Part shown: positions 46,033 through 57,545 of the stretch, piece by piece | Numbering within the stretch: position 1 is the stretch's first letter | How the letters are laid out: every line of letters begins with the position of its first letter | Assembly (NCBI GenBank): GCA_030847615.1 | Contig: JAUMIR010000003.1 | Location: forward strand, 58,265,001 to 58,329,000 | From: Gambelia wislizenii | Taxonomy: Eukaryota > Chordata > Lepidosauria > Squamata > Crotaphytidae | Direction of reading: 5' to 3' | DNA length: 64,000 nucleotides | Notes under the pieces: model-generated | The model's database searches: none | The model's input: only the letters and a program-made list of their open reading frames with translations | Told to the model about the DNA's origin: nothing | Made by a program: the position numbers and the translations under genes

Positions 46033-48222
46033 AGAAGTGACAGCTGTTGGACAGTACTCTACTTTACTCCTTGGTGTAATCTCTGGCTTATCTTTTGGTA
46101 CAGCCTGCCAACTTGCCTTCCACTTTGTTGTTTAGGGAATATGTCAGGAAAGTTTTGCAGGAAAATATAAGGACTGCAAAGGGATGAAGCATCATTTTCA
46201 ATTTTATTTCACATTTCTTCTCTTTTGTTTTTAATGAAGAGTGTTTTTCTGTGGCATGTTTATGCATTTCATCTGCCAGCATCTGAACCTGATACAAGTT
46301 ATAACTGATACATTTAAGCAAGGGCATGAGGAATGGCCATGGTCTAGTGATTCTAGCCAACTGAGCAGACAACAGTGCATGAGACTAAGGACTTTATAAG
46401 AATTTTACAGTCTAAAAACACTGTAATTCTACTATTGAGGAAAGCAGAAACATAGTGGCATGATTGCAGTAATTATTACACGTCACCATAATTGCAAGGT
46501 ACTATGCCGTAATTGCACGATACTACCACCACAGAATCATCACACGACCACAACTAGCAGTTTAAGAATGGGATTTTACTTCCGTGATTTTATTTCCATG
46601 GGCGAGATTTCTGCTGTTCTTGCAGTAAAATGTGACTTTGTTTAAACACACCAGGATCACATAAATAATGAAAGAAATTAACAAATAATACTTAAACAAA
46701 GATTAAAATGTACCAATAAAAGGTGACAGTTCATTAGAACAACCTCCTGTGCATCCTGTGTTCACACTGGGGAAAGGGAGGGGAGAAAGCACCTCCCATT
46801 CACGCTGTAATTGTGCATGGGATTACAGTGGGGCATGATTTTGTATGCTTGTCAACCCTGCAAAAAAGAAATATGAGGGCTATTCACAGATTTTCCAATT
46901 AATAAAAAGTGATGAGCCATTAATGGGTGGAGCACACACTGACCATGGGAGGACAACAACATCGTGCAATAATGGGAACCCATTTGCATTACTGTTGCAC
47001 ACTAATTCTGCAATTATAGCCCCATCTGATAATGTCCTTAGCTATTGAGACTGGAATGTTATACCTATTCAAATGTTGGTAACTAAAATGGCTGCATTCA
47101 GGCTCCAAAGATGGGACTATTTCATTTCCGGAATAAAGGAAACATCTCTATCCTTGCAGACATGGGAGATGCAATATGAAAACCAATTAAACACCTTCCT
47201 GCTCAGATATGTATTCTCTTTACTTGAATCTGACCAATCAGTTTTGTTTATAAGACAGGCATGTGAAGTTGTGTTGGTGAAGCTAACTCTAATACCACTG
47301 AGGGAACGCTTTCTTTCAGACACTGAATTTGGTGTGATCTTTAGTTGTAGTACCAACTTGATGACACTTCCATTGCATGAAGTCTGTTGAGCCTCCTTCC
47401 TGCTTTTGAGTACCCAGCTTGTAGGGGCAATTAGCTAACACACATTGGAAACTGTTTAATGCAGTGTAGATGTGTAAATAGCTATTGCTTAAAACAATTT
47501 GTAAGCCGCTCTGATAGCCTTGTGGCTGAAGAGCGGGGTATAAATAAATAAATAAATAATAGTATTCATTGTCAGTTTATAAAACCTTTCTTTTTATAAG
47601 TGAAGAACAGGCCAGCACAGCTCTATTATGTACTGGCTCAGCAGCTGACGAAAGGCCCTCTCTCCATTCCAACGGCCACCACTATGGTTTCTGAGGTACA
47701 GAAGCACATCTCCTTTCTGCCTCAGCCCAGCAGCTGACTAAAGGCCCTCCCTCCATACCAACTGCCACTACTACAGTTTCTAAGCAAGAAAAGAGTAGGC
47801 ATTATCTGCTAGACCTATTTCCGCCTACCCCCCCCCATTCCCTTTTCCTTGTGTGTCATGCCTTATTTAGATTATAAACCCGAGGGCAGGGAACTGTCAA
47901 ATTAACAATTTGTAAACTGCATTGGGATCCTTTTTGGATGAGGTAAAAATACTCTAAATAAATAAATAAATAAAGTGCAGACTAATGCTGGCTGGATGTA
48001 CTGAAATCTAAGTGTCTAGGCTGTCCTGAGTTGATGTTTAATTGATTTTTAGTCTTCTTTTATGAAATTATACTTGCCCTTGTTTATGCTTGGGCACATT
48101 GTTCTATATGCCCAAGTGGTACACATGTTGTGTATAAAAACAGATTTCATTTATATATAGATGAGCACTCCTTTATGTATAGAATTCTATTCAGAGGAGC
48201 ATAACTGTGATATTTTGCAGAT
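46033..48222. other. No gene; SINE/L2 tails near 47490-47575 and 47880-47975
   Basis: 'gtaagccgctctgatagcct' with 'gagcggggtataaataaata', and later 'gtaaactgcattgggatcct' with an (aaat)n tail, are typical SINE or L2 tails. At 46450-47030 the motif 'taattgca' and its complement recur with irregular spacing; I could not bound an element. Confidence 0.45.
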
Positions 48223-48225
48223 ATA

Positions 48226-48526
48226 GGACTTTTCGGACGCATGAAAAGTAACGCAAGCAGCGTTGCCAGGTTGCGACGCTGCTGCGCAAGAGGGCGTCCG
48301 TTTCGGACGACGCTCCTCCCAGCGGTACTGTTGCAGTACCGCTGGGACATTTGAGCATGATTTTTTTCCTGCCCAGCATCATATTTTACTCGCGATCAGC
48401 GATCAGCGATCGCGAGTAAAATATGACACTGGGAATGAAAAAAATCACGCTCAAATGTCCCAGCGGTACTGCAACAGTACCGCTGGGAGGAGCGTCATCC
48501 GAAACGGACGCCCTCCGAAAAAGTCC
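48226..48526. mobile_element. Long-hairpin MITE, 301 bp, 3-bp target duplication ATA
   Basis: The ends are ggacttttcggacgc and cctccgaaaaagtcc. ATA flanks both sides (48223-48225 and 48527-48529). The two halves pair along most of their length ('cccagcggtactgttgcagt' with 'actgcaacagtaccgctggg'), with a centre around gatcagcgatcagcgatc. The right half lacks a segment of the left arm (about 48240-48295). There is no coding capacity. It is the same family as 62175-62503. A 3-bp duplication and ggact-type ends point to PIF/Harbinger, but ATA is not the usual TWA. Confidence 0.75.
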
Positions 48527-48529
48527 ATA

Positions 48530-50436
48530 GTCCTACAGCCATGTTGCGATGTTTTGCAGGTATGATCCTACAGACATGGAAGAACAAATGCCAATACATA
48601 AAACACAGTTCTTCCAAAAACGGAGATGCTGAGGAAATCACAAGCCAAGAGCGGAAGCATGAAGGAAAGGAGGAGGAAAAGAAATGTCTGCATATAGCAA
48701 TGACCTTCTGTGTCTAGTAAAACTTGAGATCTAATAAATCAAGCACAGTAAAATGCCTAAAAGAAGTGGGAGTTGACAGCTGCAGCTCATCTCCTAGTGG
48801 CAGGTGATAACATGCCACCAAAGCAAGGCAAACAACAAGGCAGTGGAGGAAGATAAAATTCTAAGGGTGGCAAAATAAACATCTAATAACTTCTTGTTTT
48901 CCACAACCAAGAGACTGGAATCCTTTGGGAGAAATTTCAAATGGTTAATAAAAATCTACCCACCTTCATAGTTTCTTACTGAAAACTGTAGTATGCTTAC
49001 CAGAAATGCACGACAGAGACATCCTAAAGATAAAGTTGTAAAGGAAGTAAACCCCAAAAGATTGTTGCTGGGATAAAGGAAAACTGTGAACAAAATTTCA
49101 CTGCAGTACTAAATGGATTTACCCCAAAGTAGCTTCCACTGACTTCAACAAGGCTTATTCATAGGTTAGTGGGTATAAGATTGATTGTAGCATTAGATTC
49201 TGGTGTCAATCCAAGCTGAGGAACAAGAATGAGACTTTGGAAACATTATTTTATAGACTGCTACTTCCAGAATTCCCCAGCCAGCATGGCCAGACCTGCT
49301 AGCTTGGGAATTCTGAGAATTGTCATCAGTTCTGCCAAGAATTCCTGTTCACCGTACTGATAAGATTAACCTATAATATTGAATTGCTTGTTCTGTGCAT
49401 CATACCTATGGCCATTCTAGGTTGGATCCAGATTTAAGCTTATGAAGCTAGACTGACTGAATTGGCACTCATCCTGCTAGTCCCCCCCTACAGGGGCCCC
49501 ACCGACTCCCTGAAAATGCCACTTGGCAGGTTGGAGAACCCAGCTGAATGAAGGAAGCTACTTTGTGAGTGGAGGAGGGTAATCTCCTCAAAGGCATAGT
49601 CCAGACAGTGAAATAAGTCCTCGTGGAATCTGCAGGAAATACCATGTGTTCAAATGGGATCCTGCAGCATTCCATCCTTTTTGGAAGAAGAGGGAGCAAA
49701 AATCAGGGAAAGTCCACAGCAAAAGCCTCTGGGGCGTTCTTGAGGGTTTTTTTTTACAACTGCAGAGGAAATGCACAATCCTGCATGTTAGGACAGCCAA
49801 ATTGCATCACAGCACAATGCTGAAGAGGATAGCTGATTGGTCAGATGTGAGCAAGAGGGTGGAGCTTGCTAAGAAGGCAGTGCCCGGAACCACCATGTTG
49901 GATTTTCGCCATAGCGTTTGTGTGCTGAGGCAATGAAACAGCTTTTCTTTCCTTCTTTATTTCATTATTTAAGCAGAAGATTGCTCTTCTGCACCTTGGA
50001 TTTAGTTTTTTAAAATAATGTTTGGTAGGGGCAATTTGGGGAGTATAGAACTGAGAGTAATTCACTTGTGCTCGCCTTTTTGATTCACTGAATCAACACA
50101 GATAGCTTCACACACCAGTGACCTTTCAAAAAAAAAATCATTGTGATAGATGAAAGCGGCTGCAAATTGGCATTTGTGTGCACCAATCCACATTTTATTC
50201 CCTTGTCTAGACCATCCCAGACAACATGATGATTACATTGTCTACAAACTGACGAATGTGGCAGGTCTGGGGGCCAGTATTCTGCCCTGGGAGTCTCTGA
50301 AGGCCACATAGACTGCCAAAAATGGCTCTTTCCAATAGAAGTGGTGAGAGATCCACATCTCGTTTTGAAAAATTGGTATATGTTTTTAAATGTTACACAA
50401 TACAGGAGAGATAGAGAAAGAGAGAGATCTATTTAA
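48530..50436. other. No gene recognised
   Basis: 49090-49190 and 49255-49330 hold fragments of old reptile repeats ('gacttcaacaaggcttattc', 'ttccagaattccccagccag'). No coding signal. Confidence 0.4.
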
Positions 50437-50658
50437 GGCTGCTGTCACACTGCTGAAATAATGTAGTTTGACACCGCTTTAACTATCATGGCTCTATCCT
50501 AGGGAATCATGGGGTTTGTTGTTCGTTGTGGCAGCAGAACTCTCTGACAGAGAAGGCTAAATATCTCACAAAACTACAAAACCCAGAATTCCATAGCATT
50601 GAGCCATGGCAGTTAAAATGATGTCAAACTGCATTATTTCTGCAGTGTGGCAGCAGCC
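50437..50658. mobile_element. Palindromic MITE with 48-bp terminal inverted repeats
   Basis: The left end ggctgctgtcacactgctga, and on through 'taatgtagtttgacaccgct', pairs with the right end 'ggtgtcaaact'-like sequence to 'gcagtgtggcagcagcc'. Inner arms pair 'aatcatggggtttgttgt' with 'acaaaacccagaatt'. It is the same general design as 32853-33068. Probably hAT-derived. Confidence 0.7.
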
Positions 50659-51716
50659 TAAAAGTGGATATTCTGACTTGCAATTTACTTCCTTCCTTTT
50701 TCCCCAGAAGAAGGGTTGCTTGGGGAGTTAAGGGAGCTCGCAGGTCATAAAAACAGGGGGAAGCACACACAGGTCCAGGACCACACTTTGCTGACTCTAG
50801 CTGTAATGTGTGGCATAGTTTGTGCTATGAATATTGTGCACATCACAGTGTTGTTTTCACAGAGAGGGAACAAACAGTGAATGAGAAGCTGTGGAAGAAA
50901 AGTGTGAGAGAAGGTTTCCTTGCAAACATCCCTCATTCACTAGGAAGTTTCCTTTTAAATGTGTCATTCTGTTCCTTCCCTCCTTCCTCATAAATGAAAC
51001 TTTCCAGTAGTTAGATCAGCTTAGATTGGGAAACACACTGAACTTTTCTACACTGGCAAAACAAAAACAAAAACAAAAAACAACTGTACTCACCTCATAT
51101 TCACTGCATAGCTACCACATGACATTTGTGGCAATTCACATGTTCATTGAAGAGTTTGCAGGAAAATCCAGGTCTAAAAGATTTTCAGTTTATTCCTCAT
51201 TTCAGGGGAAATTCCAAATTATTAGCTATGTGGCAGCTATGGGTTGGCTTTGGTGCAACGCTGGGGGTGAAGCCAGTGGATGGAACTCTGTTCTGTCAGT
51301 GTGCAGGTGCTTTTTTAAAAAAACAATTGTGCACACATCTGTATATGCATATCTCTGCTTATCCAGTAATACAGTACTCTGGGGAAATGTATATTCACCC
51401 ACACGAGTGAAAGGTGGGGGGAGAAAAAGTTGGAGTAGCCCTGGCTCTGTGGCTGGAAATAATGTGAAGGATAGGGCACATGATCAATATAGGATCACCC
51501 TTTTATACCGATGCAAGTTCACCTACGATTATAGTGTGGTGGGATACTACATCCCATTGGAAAAACCCCAGTGAGTGTGGCATTTATGGAGTCATGGCAA
51601 ATCAAAAACAACCATCATGGTGATGGGGTGGGTTCAGGGTTTCCCACCAGTGTAGACAAGCCCTGAGTCAACCTACAAAAAGAATAGCTTTATGGAATTT
51701 GCCTCTTTTCCAGGGC

Positions 51717-51747
<31 letters not shown>

Positions 51748-52499
51748 CAATCTCAAGGTACTCTTATGGTGGAGGTTCTCACTAGTTCCTGCCATTTATA
51801 AATGCTCTTCAGTAAGTAAATAAGTAAGTAAGTAAATGATATCAGCCTGCTGTGAGTTCCTAGGTCATGAGTGCCTCTTAGTCCATACTGTGACTCCTAG
51901 GATATGGTGCTATTTCCAAGAAACATTGACTTCCTTTTCCATTTTACCCTCAAGCCCTAGAAAAAGGACCTACCTACAACTTGTGAACAGCTTACATAGG
52001 ACTTTATCACATGAGAATGATTAATTGCAGTTACAGCCAGAAAATACCATTTTTAGCTGGTACTTATCAAATGATGTTGTGTCTCTCCTGTTGCTGCTTT
52101 GCATTGCAATTGGTGGTGCACACATTTTCATTGACAGGAAAAACCTGTCAATGGCTCCTAATATTGCTGCTTTTCCATTACTGGCCCTGGTGCAGTAGGT
52201 CCCTTCCACTGTAGTTCCAAGATTCTGGCAGTCACATGGAGCAAGTGGGTGTGACTCTCCTCTTCTCCCCGACATTATTCCCAAGCAGGCTGAGGTTGCT
52301 TTACTTTGTTTTCCTTTCCTAATTCTTTTATTTTTTCTAACATTTTACCATTTTGCCGTAATTGCACAATCACAGCATAAGTAAAAAATAAAAAGAATCA
52401 GAAGGCATGCATGCACTGGGTAGGGCATACACAGGGAGGAAGGTGGGGTTAGTGAGGTGGTATGGAAGAACAAGCACACAATGGATTGCCAAAGCAGCA
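50659..52499. other. No gene recognised
   Basis: A (ga)n run lies at 51719-51748 and an (agta)n run at 51813-51837. The 182-codon plus frame at 51026-51574 has no family resemblance. Confidence 0.4.
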
Positions 52500-52656
52500 T
52501 AAGCTGGCTGCCCAGACTTACCTGGGCGGCCACATTTGCGGCTGGTGGCCCTCCCCAGCTCGCCGCAACCACATGGCAGGCATGGGCACCGCCATGCCTG
52601 CCTGTATCCTCTTCCCGGCCTGCAGCTTGCAGGCTGGAAAGAGGATCACAAATGGA

Positions 52657-52689
52657 CCAATCAGGGAAGGGCTCCCCTTCCCTGATTGG
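52657..52689. promoter_or_regulatory. Perfect 15-bp inverted repeat carrying two CCAAT (NF-Y) boxes
   Basis: CCAATCAGGGAAGGG (52657-52671) and its exact reverse complement (52675-52689) are separated by 3 bp. Two further CCAAT boxes in opposite orientations follow within 60 bp. NF-Y binds CCAAT; clusters like this are usual in strong promoters. Confidence 0.7.
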
Positions 52690-53033
52690 CCAGACCGCGC
52701 TTCCCCCAGCCAATCAGGTTTGCACGCCTCCGAGGCTGCTGATTGGCTCTTGGGTGGAGCCAGTCTTCAACAGGGTCCGGCAGCCGGGGATTTATTTCTC
52801 GAGCCAAAGTCCCACCCGCCCTCCCTATTTGGTTGTCTTGTAGCTATTGTTCTCTCTCCAATTGTCACAGCTTTCTTAGGTAGGCGGTGGGCATGGGTTA
52901 TGGCACTTCCTCGTGGGCAAATAGGGGGTCTCCGGTGGCGATTGTGGCAGACCATGCCTTGGTCTCTTCCTCGCACCCCCCCCCGGAGACCCCATTTTGG
53001 AACCAGGGAGCGTGATCAGGCACTTGGATGGAG

Positions 53034-53143
53034 CACGTGGTCCAACCACTCCTCTGGGGCCAGTCACGTGTTTCCAGTCACGTGTTTCTGGCCACGTGTT
53101 TCCGGTTTGGGTTCTGGCCACATGTTTCCGGTCACGTGACCGG
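53034..53143. promoter_or_regulatory. E-box array (five CACGTG plus one CACATG)
   Basis: CACGTG occurs at 53034, 53065, 53079, 53093 and 53133, and CACATG at 53119. The inner copies are spaced 14 bp apart in a 'cacgtgtttccrg' unit. The last lies in a 16-bp perfect palindrome CCGGTCACGTGACCGG (53128-53143), which contains the USF/TFE-type core GTCACGTGAC. Confidence 0.75.
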
Positions 53144-53330
53144 TAGTCCCATTGCTTGGCCTTTAGCTTAACCCATGCCCAAGCCAACCTCAAGCAAATA
53201 TCACCATACCAAAAGCTGTGGCCATTTTCACCAACACCTTCTATGTAATTTACCATCTCTGTATTAAACCTTTTTGTGCATGTATTTTGTTGTCTGTGAT
53301 TTTCTGGTCTCGAGGGAAGGGGGAGGGTAT

Positions 53331-54059
53331 CTCACTCAGCTCGCAATAGTGTGATTGCAGAGAAATATGATAGTGATTTTTTTCAAACTGCTATGTTCCT
53401 ATTTGCTTTAACAATGAGATTGCTTTGAAACAACAGGCTGCTGTGATAAAGTCCTAACTCTTGATCTCTTTCCTCAAATCCTCACCCCTCCTGTTCTGCA
53501 GTACATGCTGAAACCTGAACTTAGAGCACTTCTTTTGCCTGAAGTGTATAAGCTATGAGAATGCTTTGTTTTGGAAAATTGTGTTTTGTTATAGTTCATG
53601 GAGCACTGGTTGGGTTTGTGGGTTGCTGAACATTTCTTGTTGTAAGAAATGTAAACTTTTTCTGAACTCCTGGTATCTACTGACTTCACAGCAGGTACCT
53701 TAGTCTATCAGTTACTAAAACAGTAGAGCCAATAATAACAGCAAAATGAAAACTCAAGGTGGCTGAGCAGTTGTTCAAGGGGGAAAAGCTCTGGAATGTA
53801 TTTAATATTTCCATAGCTACAATTCTTTTTTACTTTGGGATATGTCACATGGGTCTGTGTGTTTTATTTTATTTTTTGACATGATATGCTATCCTTGGTA
53901 AGCAATCAGCAGCTGCTGTTTAGCAAATGCTGTATCCCAGGTATGACTAATGCTAGCCCTTCATCTGTCAGTGCAAGTAGCTGAAGAACTGGCACTTTGT
54001 TGTCATTTTGGAAAGTTCTGGAAAGTTTTCCTCTAATACAGGCACTGACAAAATATTAT
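53331..54059. other. No gene recognised
   Basis: No coding signal. Confidence 0.4.
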
Positions 54060-54290
54060 GTGTTATTTTTTGCCATCAAGTTTACTTCAATTTATGGTGG
54101 CCATATGAACGTTAGACCACAAAAAGCACCAGTCATCAACTTCCCTGATGAGGTCTTGCAAGCTCAAGGTTGTGTCTTTCTTCATTGAATCAATCCACCT
54201 GTAATGTGGTCTTCCTCTTCCCCTACTGTCTTCCATCTTGCTGAGCACTGTCGTCTTTTCTAGAGAGTCATGTTGTCTCATGATATGAAA
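54060..54290 (-). pseudogene. RTE/BovB-like LINE C-terminal fragment
   Basis: The minus frame encodes 'RQHDSLEKTTVLSKMEDSRG' and 'RGRPHYRWIDSMKKDTTLSL', then 'QDLIREVDDW'. This is the (R)GRP..RW.DSIK..T..SL..L pattern at the C-terminus of RTE/BovB-type LINEs. Only about 60 residues survive. Confidence 0.6.
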
Positions 54291-55588
54291 ATGTGAAGGA
54301 GAGGGACAACCATGATTCCTTCTTTGTTATGCTTTATTTTGTAATGACTGAACAGGTCTACGGTTGCTGTAGAATTGAACTTTGCACCACATGGATTGGC
54401 TAGAACTGATAATATTACCTCTTTCTCAGGACAGCTTTTCAAATGTAAAAAATGATTTCACTTTTTAAAGGATGCCAATATATATTGAATTGACACAAGG
54501 TACATGAAGTGTTTTTAAAGGTATTTTTTAAATATAAAATTAAATAAAACCATGAAGCATTAGAGGCAGGTTGAGTCAAAAGACTGATTCTGGTTTCAAA
54601 ACAGTAGCCTTCACACTTGTCCTTTTCTTAAAGAGTTCAAATGAAACCATGGATCAAACCATGAAAGGAAATTCCATGTTGAGTCCTTTAAAGTTATGAC
54701 TATACACATCCTAAATTAATGAATCTCTGAAGAATATGTACAGCAGTGTGCCTACACAATATTTTTGAATGACCAAAAACAGCCCTCACCACGAAACGGG
54801 GGGACTATTGTAATCAGAATAATATAATCAGAATGTATAAAATAATATATAATCAAAATGTATAAAGACTGCTACATTATAATTCTAAATTAACACAAGA
54901 TCATTTCACTCCGTTTGTAATAGAACTGTAACTTTTAAATATAACTTTTATAACCATTAGCTATTAGCTATATAAGCATTCACTATACAGTAATTGTAAT
55001 TTAATGGTGGAGTAGGAAAATAACATGGTTCAAGTACTGATTCAGCTTGCCTTGTACTGCTGAATGAAAAGTATTCAGATTTTTAAAACCAGTAATCTAA
55101 AATTAACTATTTTGCTACTTTTGAGAAATGGGAATATAAAGCATTACTTTAATATTGTAATTAATGATAATGGAAACCATGTTAGTGGCTGTTGAATTAC
55201 AAAGGCAAACAATTGCTTTTTTTCTTTTCTTTCTTAAACATTTTTCAGACTCTGAGAAGTGTTCTGCACTATGGGCATGCAATCTTTTGAGTTCCAAAAG
55301 AACTGTGTATGGTGTCAGCCAAGAGCCAAGAGCTTGGTATGCATACACATACTGTACAAGCTAGCAAAATAAATCCTTGATTATTTAATCCTTGCACATA
55401 AGGACCAATAATTACTGTAGCATTATCTCCACTGCTGGAGAAAACAAATCTGTATGCTCAATATTCTCCCTGTATTTGAGCATCACAAAGTATTCTTGAG
55501 ATTTTTTGGCACAGAAAAAAACATTTGGTGGTGGGGGTGGGGAGTTGCACAAAATACACATTTCCTGTGCAGAAAAAAAAAAATTCCA
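54291..55588. other. No gene recognised
   Basis: Very A+T-rich; no coding signal. Confidence 0.4.
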
Positions 55589-55589
55589 G

Positions 55590-55642
55590 AGCAATAAAAT
55601 AAAATAAAATAAAATAAAAATAAAAAAAATAAAAAAAAATAA
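55590..55642 (+). repeat. (taaaa)n microsatellite
   Basis: About 10 pentamer units, possibly the tail of a decayed retroelement. Confidence 0.9.
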
Positions 55643-57533
55643 ATCTACATATAAAATGTGGGATTTTTGTTTTTTAAAAAAGCCATATGTTTCTCTTCTC
55701 AGAAAACTCCTCCAGAACTCTTTAGAACATTTAAATACTTGTAGAAAACATCTCAAAAGTCTTGCTACTCTATTTTTCTTTCCAACAGGGCTTCCTGACT
55801 ATCAGGACTACTATTCTTCAAGCAGGAAATGAATAACAGAGCATATTATTTCCATCCCTAATGCATACACAGTGGGGTATCCTATTAGCTGGATATACAT
55901 TTCTCTTATGCCTGTGCCTGCCCTTCTGGGGGCATTGTAGAGGTTAGCATTCCCTTTCTCCCTGCCCAGCACTCAAAGTACTCCCCTGGATTTACTGTAG
56001 AACTGCTGGAGCTGGCTTGCATAGCCATTTCCTGCCTCATGGGCAATGGAGAAAACCAGAGAAGCAGCTGGCTCTGTCCCCATAGCCAGACACAAAATGA
56101 TTTCAGCAGCACTGAGACCTCCAAAGGATCCCAGCAGAACTTAGTGCTGATGCAATAATTTTGCATCTGGCTTCAAGCATGTAGCCAGATGATTCTCTGA
56201 TCCTGCCCACTTCCCATAAGGTATGAAATGGCCATGCGGGAGTGGGCATTTAATGGCCCTGCAGGGGTGGGCACCTCTACAGCTGTACAGAGGCTGTACA
56301 GTATGTCCAGCTGTGGAATATGGTTCAGCCTAACATAGGTCTGTGTGTGAAACCTGTGGCATTACTAAGGTTGGTGTTACCCCTCCCCTCTGATGGTGTC
56401 ACCTGGTGCAGTTCGGCCTCTCGGCACCTCCCTACTGCTACCACTTTGTGGAACTAATATGCTCTCCCCCTTATGCTGAGCCATACAAGGTTGTGGCCAA
56501 TGAATGCACTTTCACACAAAACCCCCAAAGCAAGCTCCCACACCCACTGCTATTAGGAAGGGATAAATATTGTTCTCAGAAGCCAAGGAACAGTGCACGC
56601 ATACACATGCACGCAAGCATGCACACACATGCTTCCCAGCAGCCCAGTTGTTCAGGCTGGCTATGGAGAAATTAGATGCACTACCACCACCACCACCACA
56701 TAAAGAGAAGCCAAGGGCATTTAATTTCTCTGTCTGTTACAATAAAGTGATGGCTATAAGAAGTTTAAAATATTGTGATAAATTTTCTGTTACTATATGA
56801 GAAGTTTTTTCTGATAAGCTTTAAATAATAAATATGTAATTACACATAATATATATTACACATATTACAGTATACAACAAAGCCTATTGCTATTATATGT
56901 CCATATTTATTCATCTGTTCTCTTACCCTGACAGCTGTGTTATTATTCCAATTCATTCTCTTCTGTTCTCACCTTAAGAAACTTTTGACTTTAAATTTCA
57001 CAGATAAGATAATGGTAAAAATACCACATTTGCTTTCCTTTGGATTTTTGTGTTGGCTATCAAAATGGTAGCTAAGAAAATCCAAACGTTTTATAGGTGT
57101 AAGGTGTCACGGTTTTTGAAGGCTTACACCCTGGATCCTCAAAGCACCATTAAGACAGCATTATAGATCCCAGGAAAATACTCAGTATGTGTTAAGGTAG
57201 TCAATAAAACTCAACTCCATGAGTCCATGCCTTCAGCATACCCCTCTGCCTATTGTTTGAATTCATCAACTTGTCCCCTGCCATGAATACCAGGAAAAGA
57301 GGAAGCTGCTGCTTCTAAACTTGTTTTATTGTCTGGACTTTGGTTGTTGCCTCCAAATCACCTGCCTACCAACAGCAGGCAGCTTCCTCTTTGCTTACCT
57401 GGACTACAAATTTGCTTCTGGTCCATGTTGTGGCTGTTCATATTATTTCCTTTTGCCTGTTTCAGTCTTACACTACTTGTTTCCTGTACCAACCTGGATA
57501 AAAACATCATCCTGTCTGACCTGCGGGCCTTTA
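55643..57533. other. No gene recognised
   Basis: A (cac)n run lies at 56681-56698 and an alternating ca/cg run at 56577-56633. The frames here have no family resemblance. Confidence 0.4.
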
Positions 57534-57545
57534 GGATGTTGACCT

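Larger units (their letters stand above)
52500..53330 (+). mobile_element. G+C-rich LTR-like promoter module
   Basis: A G+C-rich island in A+T-rich DNA. It carries CCAAT boxes at 52657-52661, 52685-52689 (reverse), 52710-52714, 52742-52746 (reverse) and 52858-52862, then E-boxes at 53034, 53065, 53079, 53093 and 53133. It ends with ATTAAA at 53263-53268 followed by a GT-rich stretch ('tgttgtctgtgattttctgg'). Promoter, leader and poly(A) signal in 800 bp is LTR architecture, but no end repeats or target duplication were found. It could instead be the noncoding part of an Ngaro-type element or a host CpG island. The 225-codon frame inside is not recognisable. Confidence 0.45.

Noticed and set aside
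45931..46170. Phe-rich plus-strand frame
   Set aside because: It is a translation of the (tttc)n pyrimidine tract.
51026..51574. 182-codon plus-strand frame
   Set aside because: No domain and no splice logic; composition like the surrounding noncoding DNA.
52462..53139. 225-codon plus-strand frame
   Set aside because: It lies in a G+C-rich promoter-like module with overlapping open frames on the other strand and no recognisable domain.
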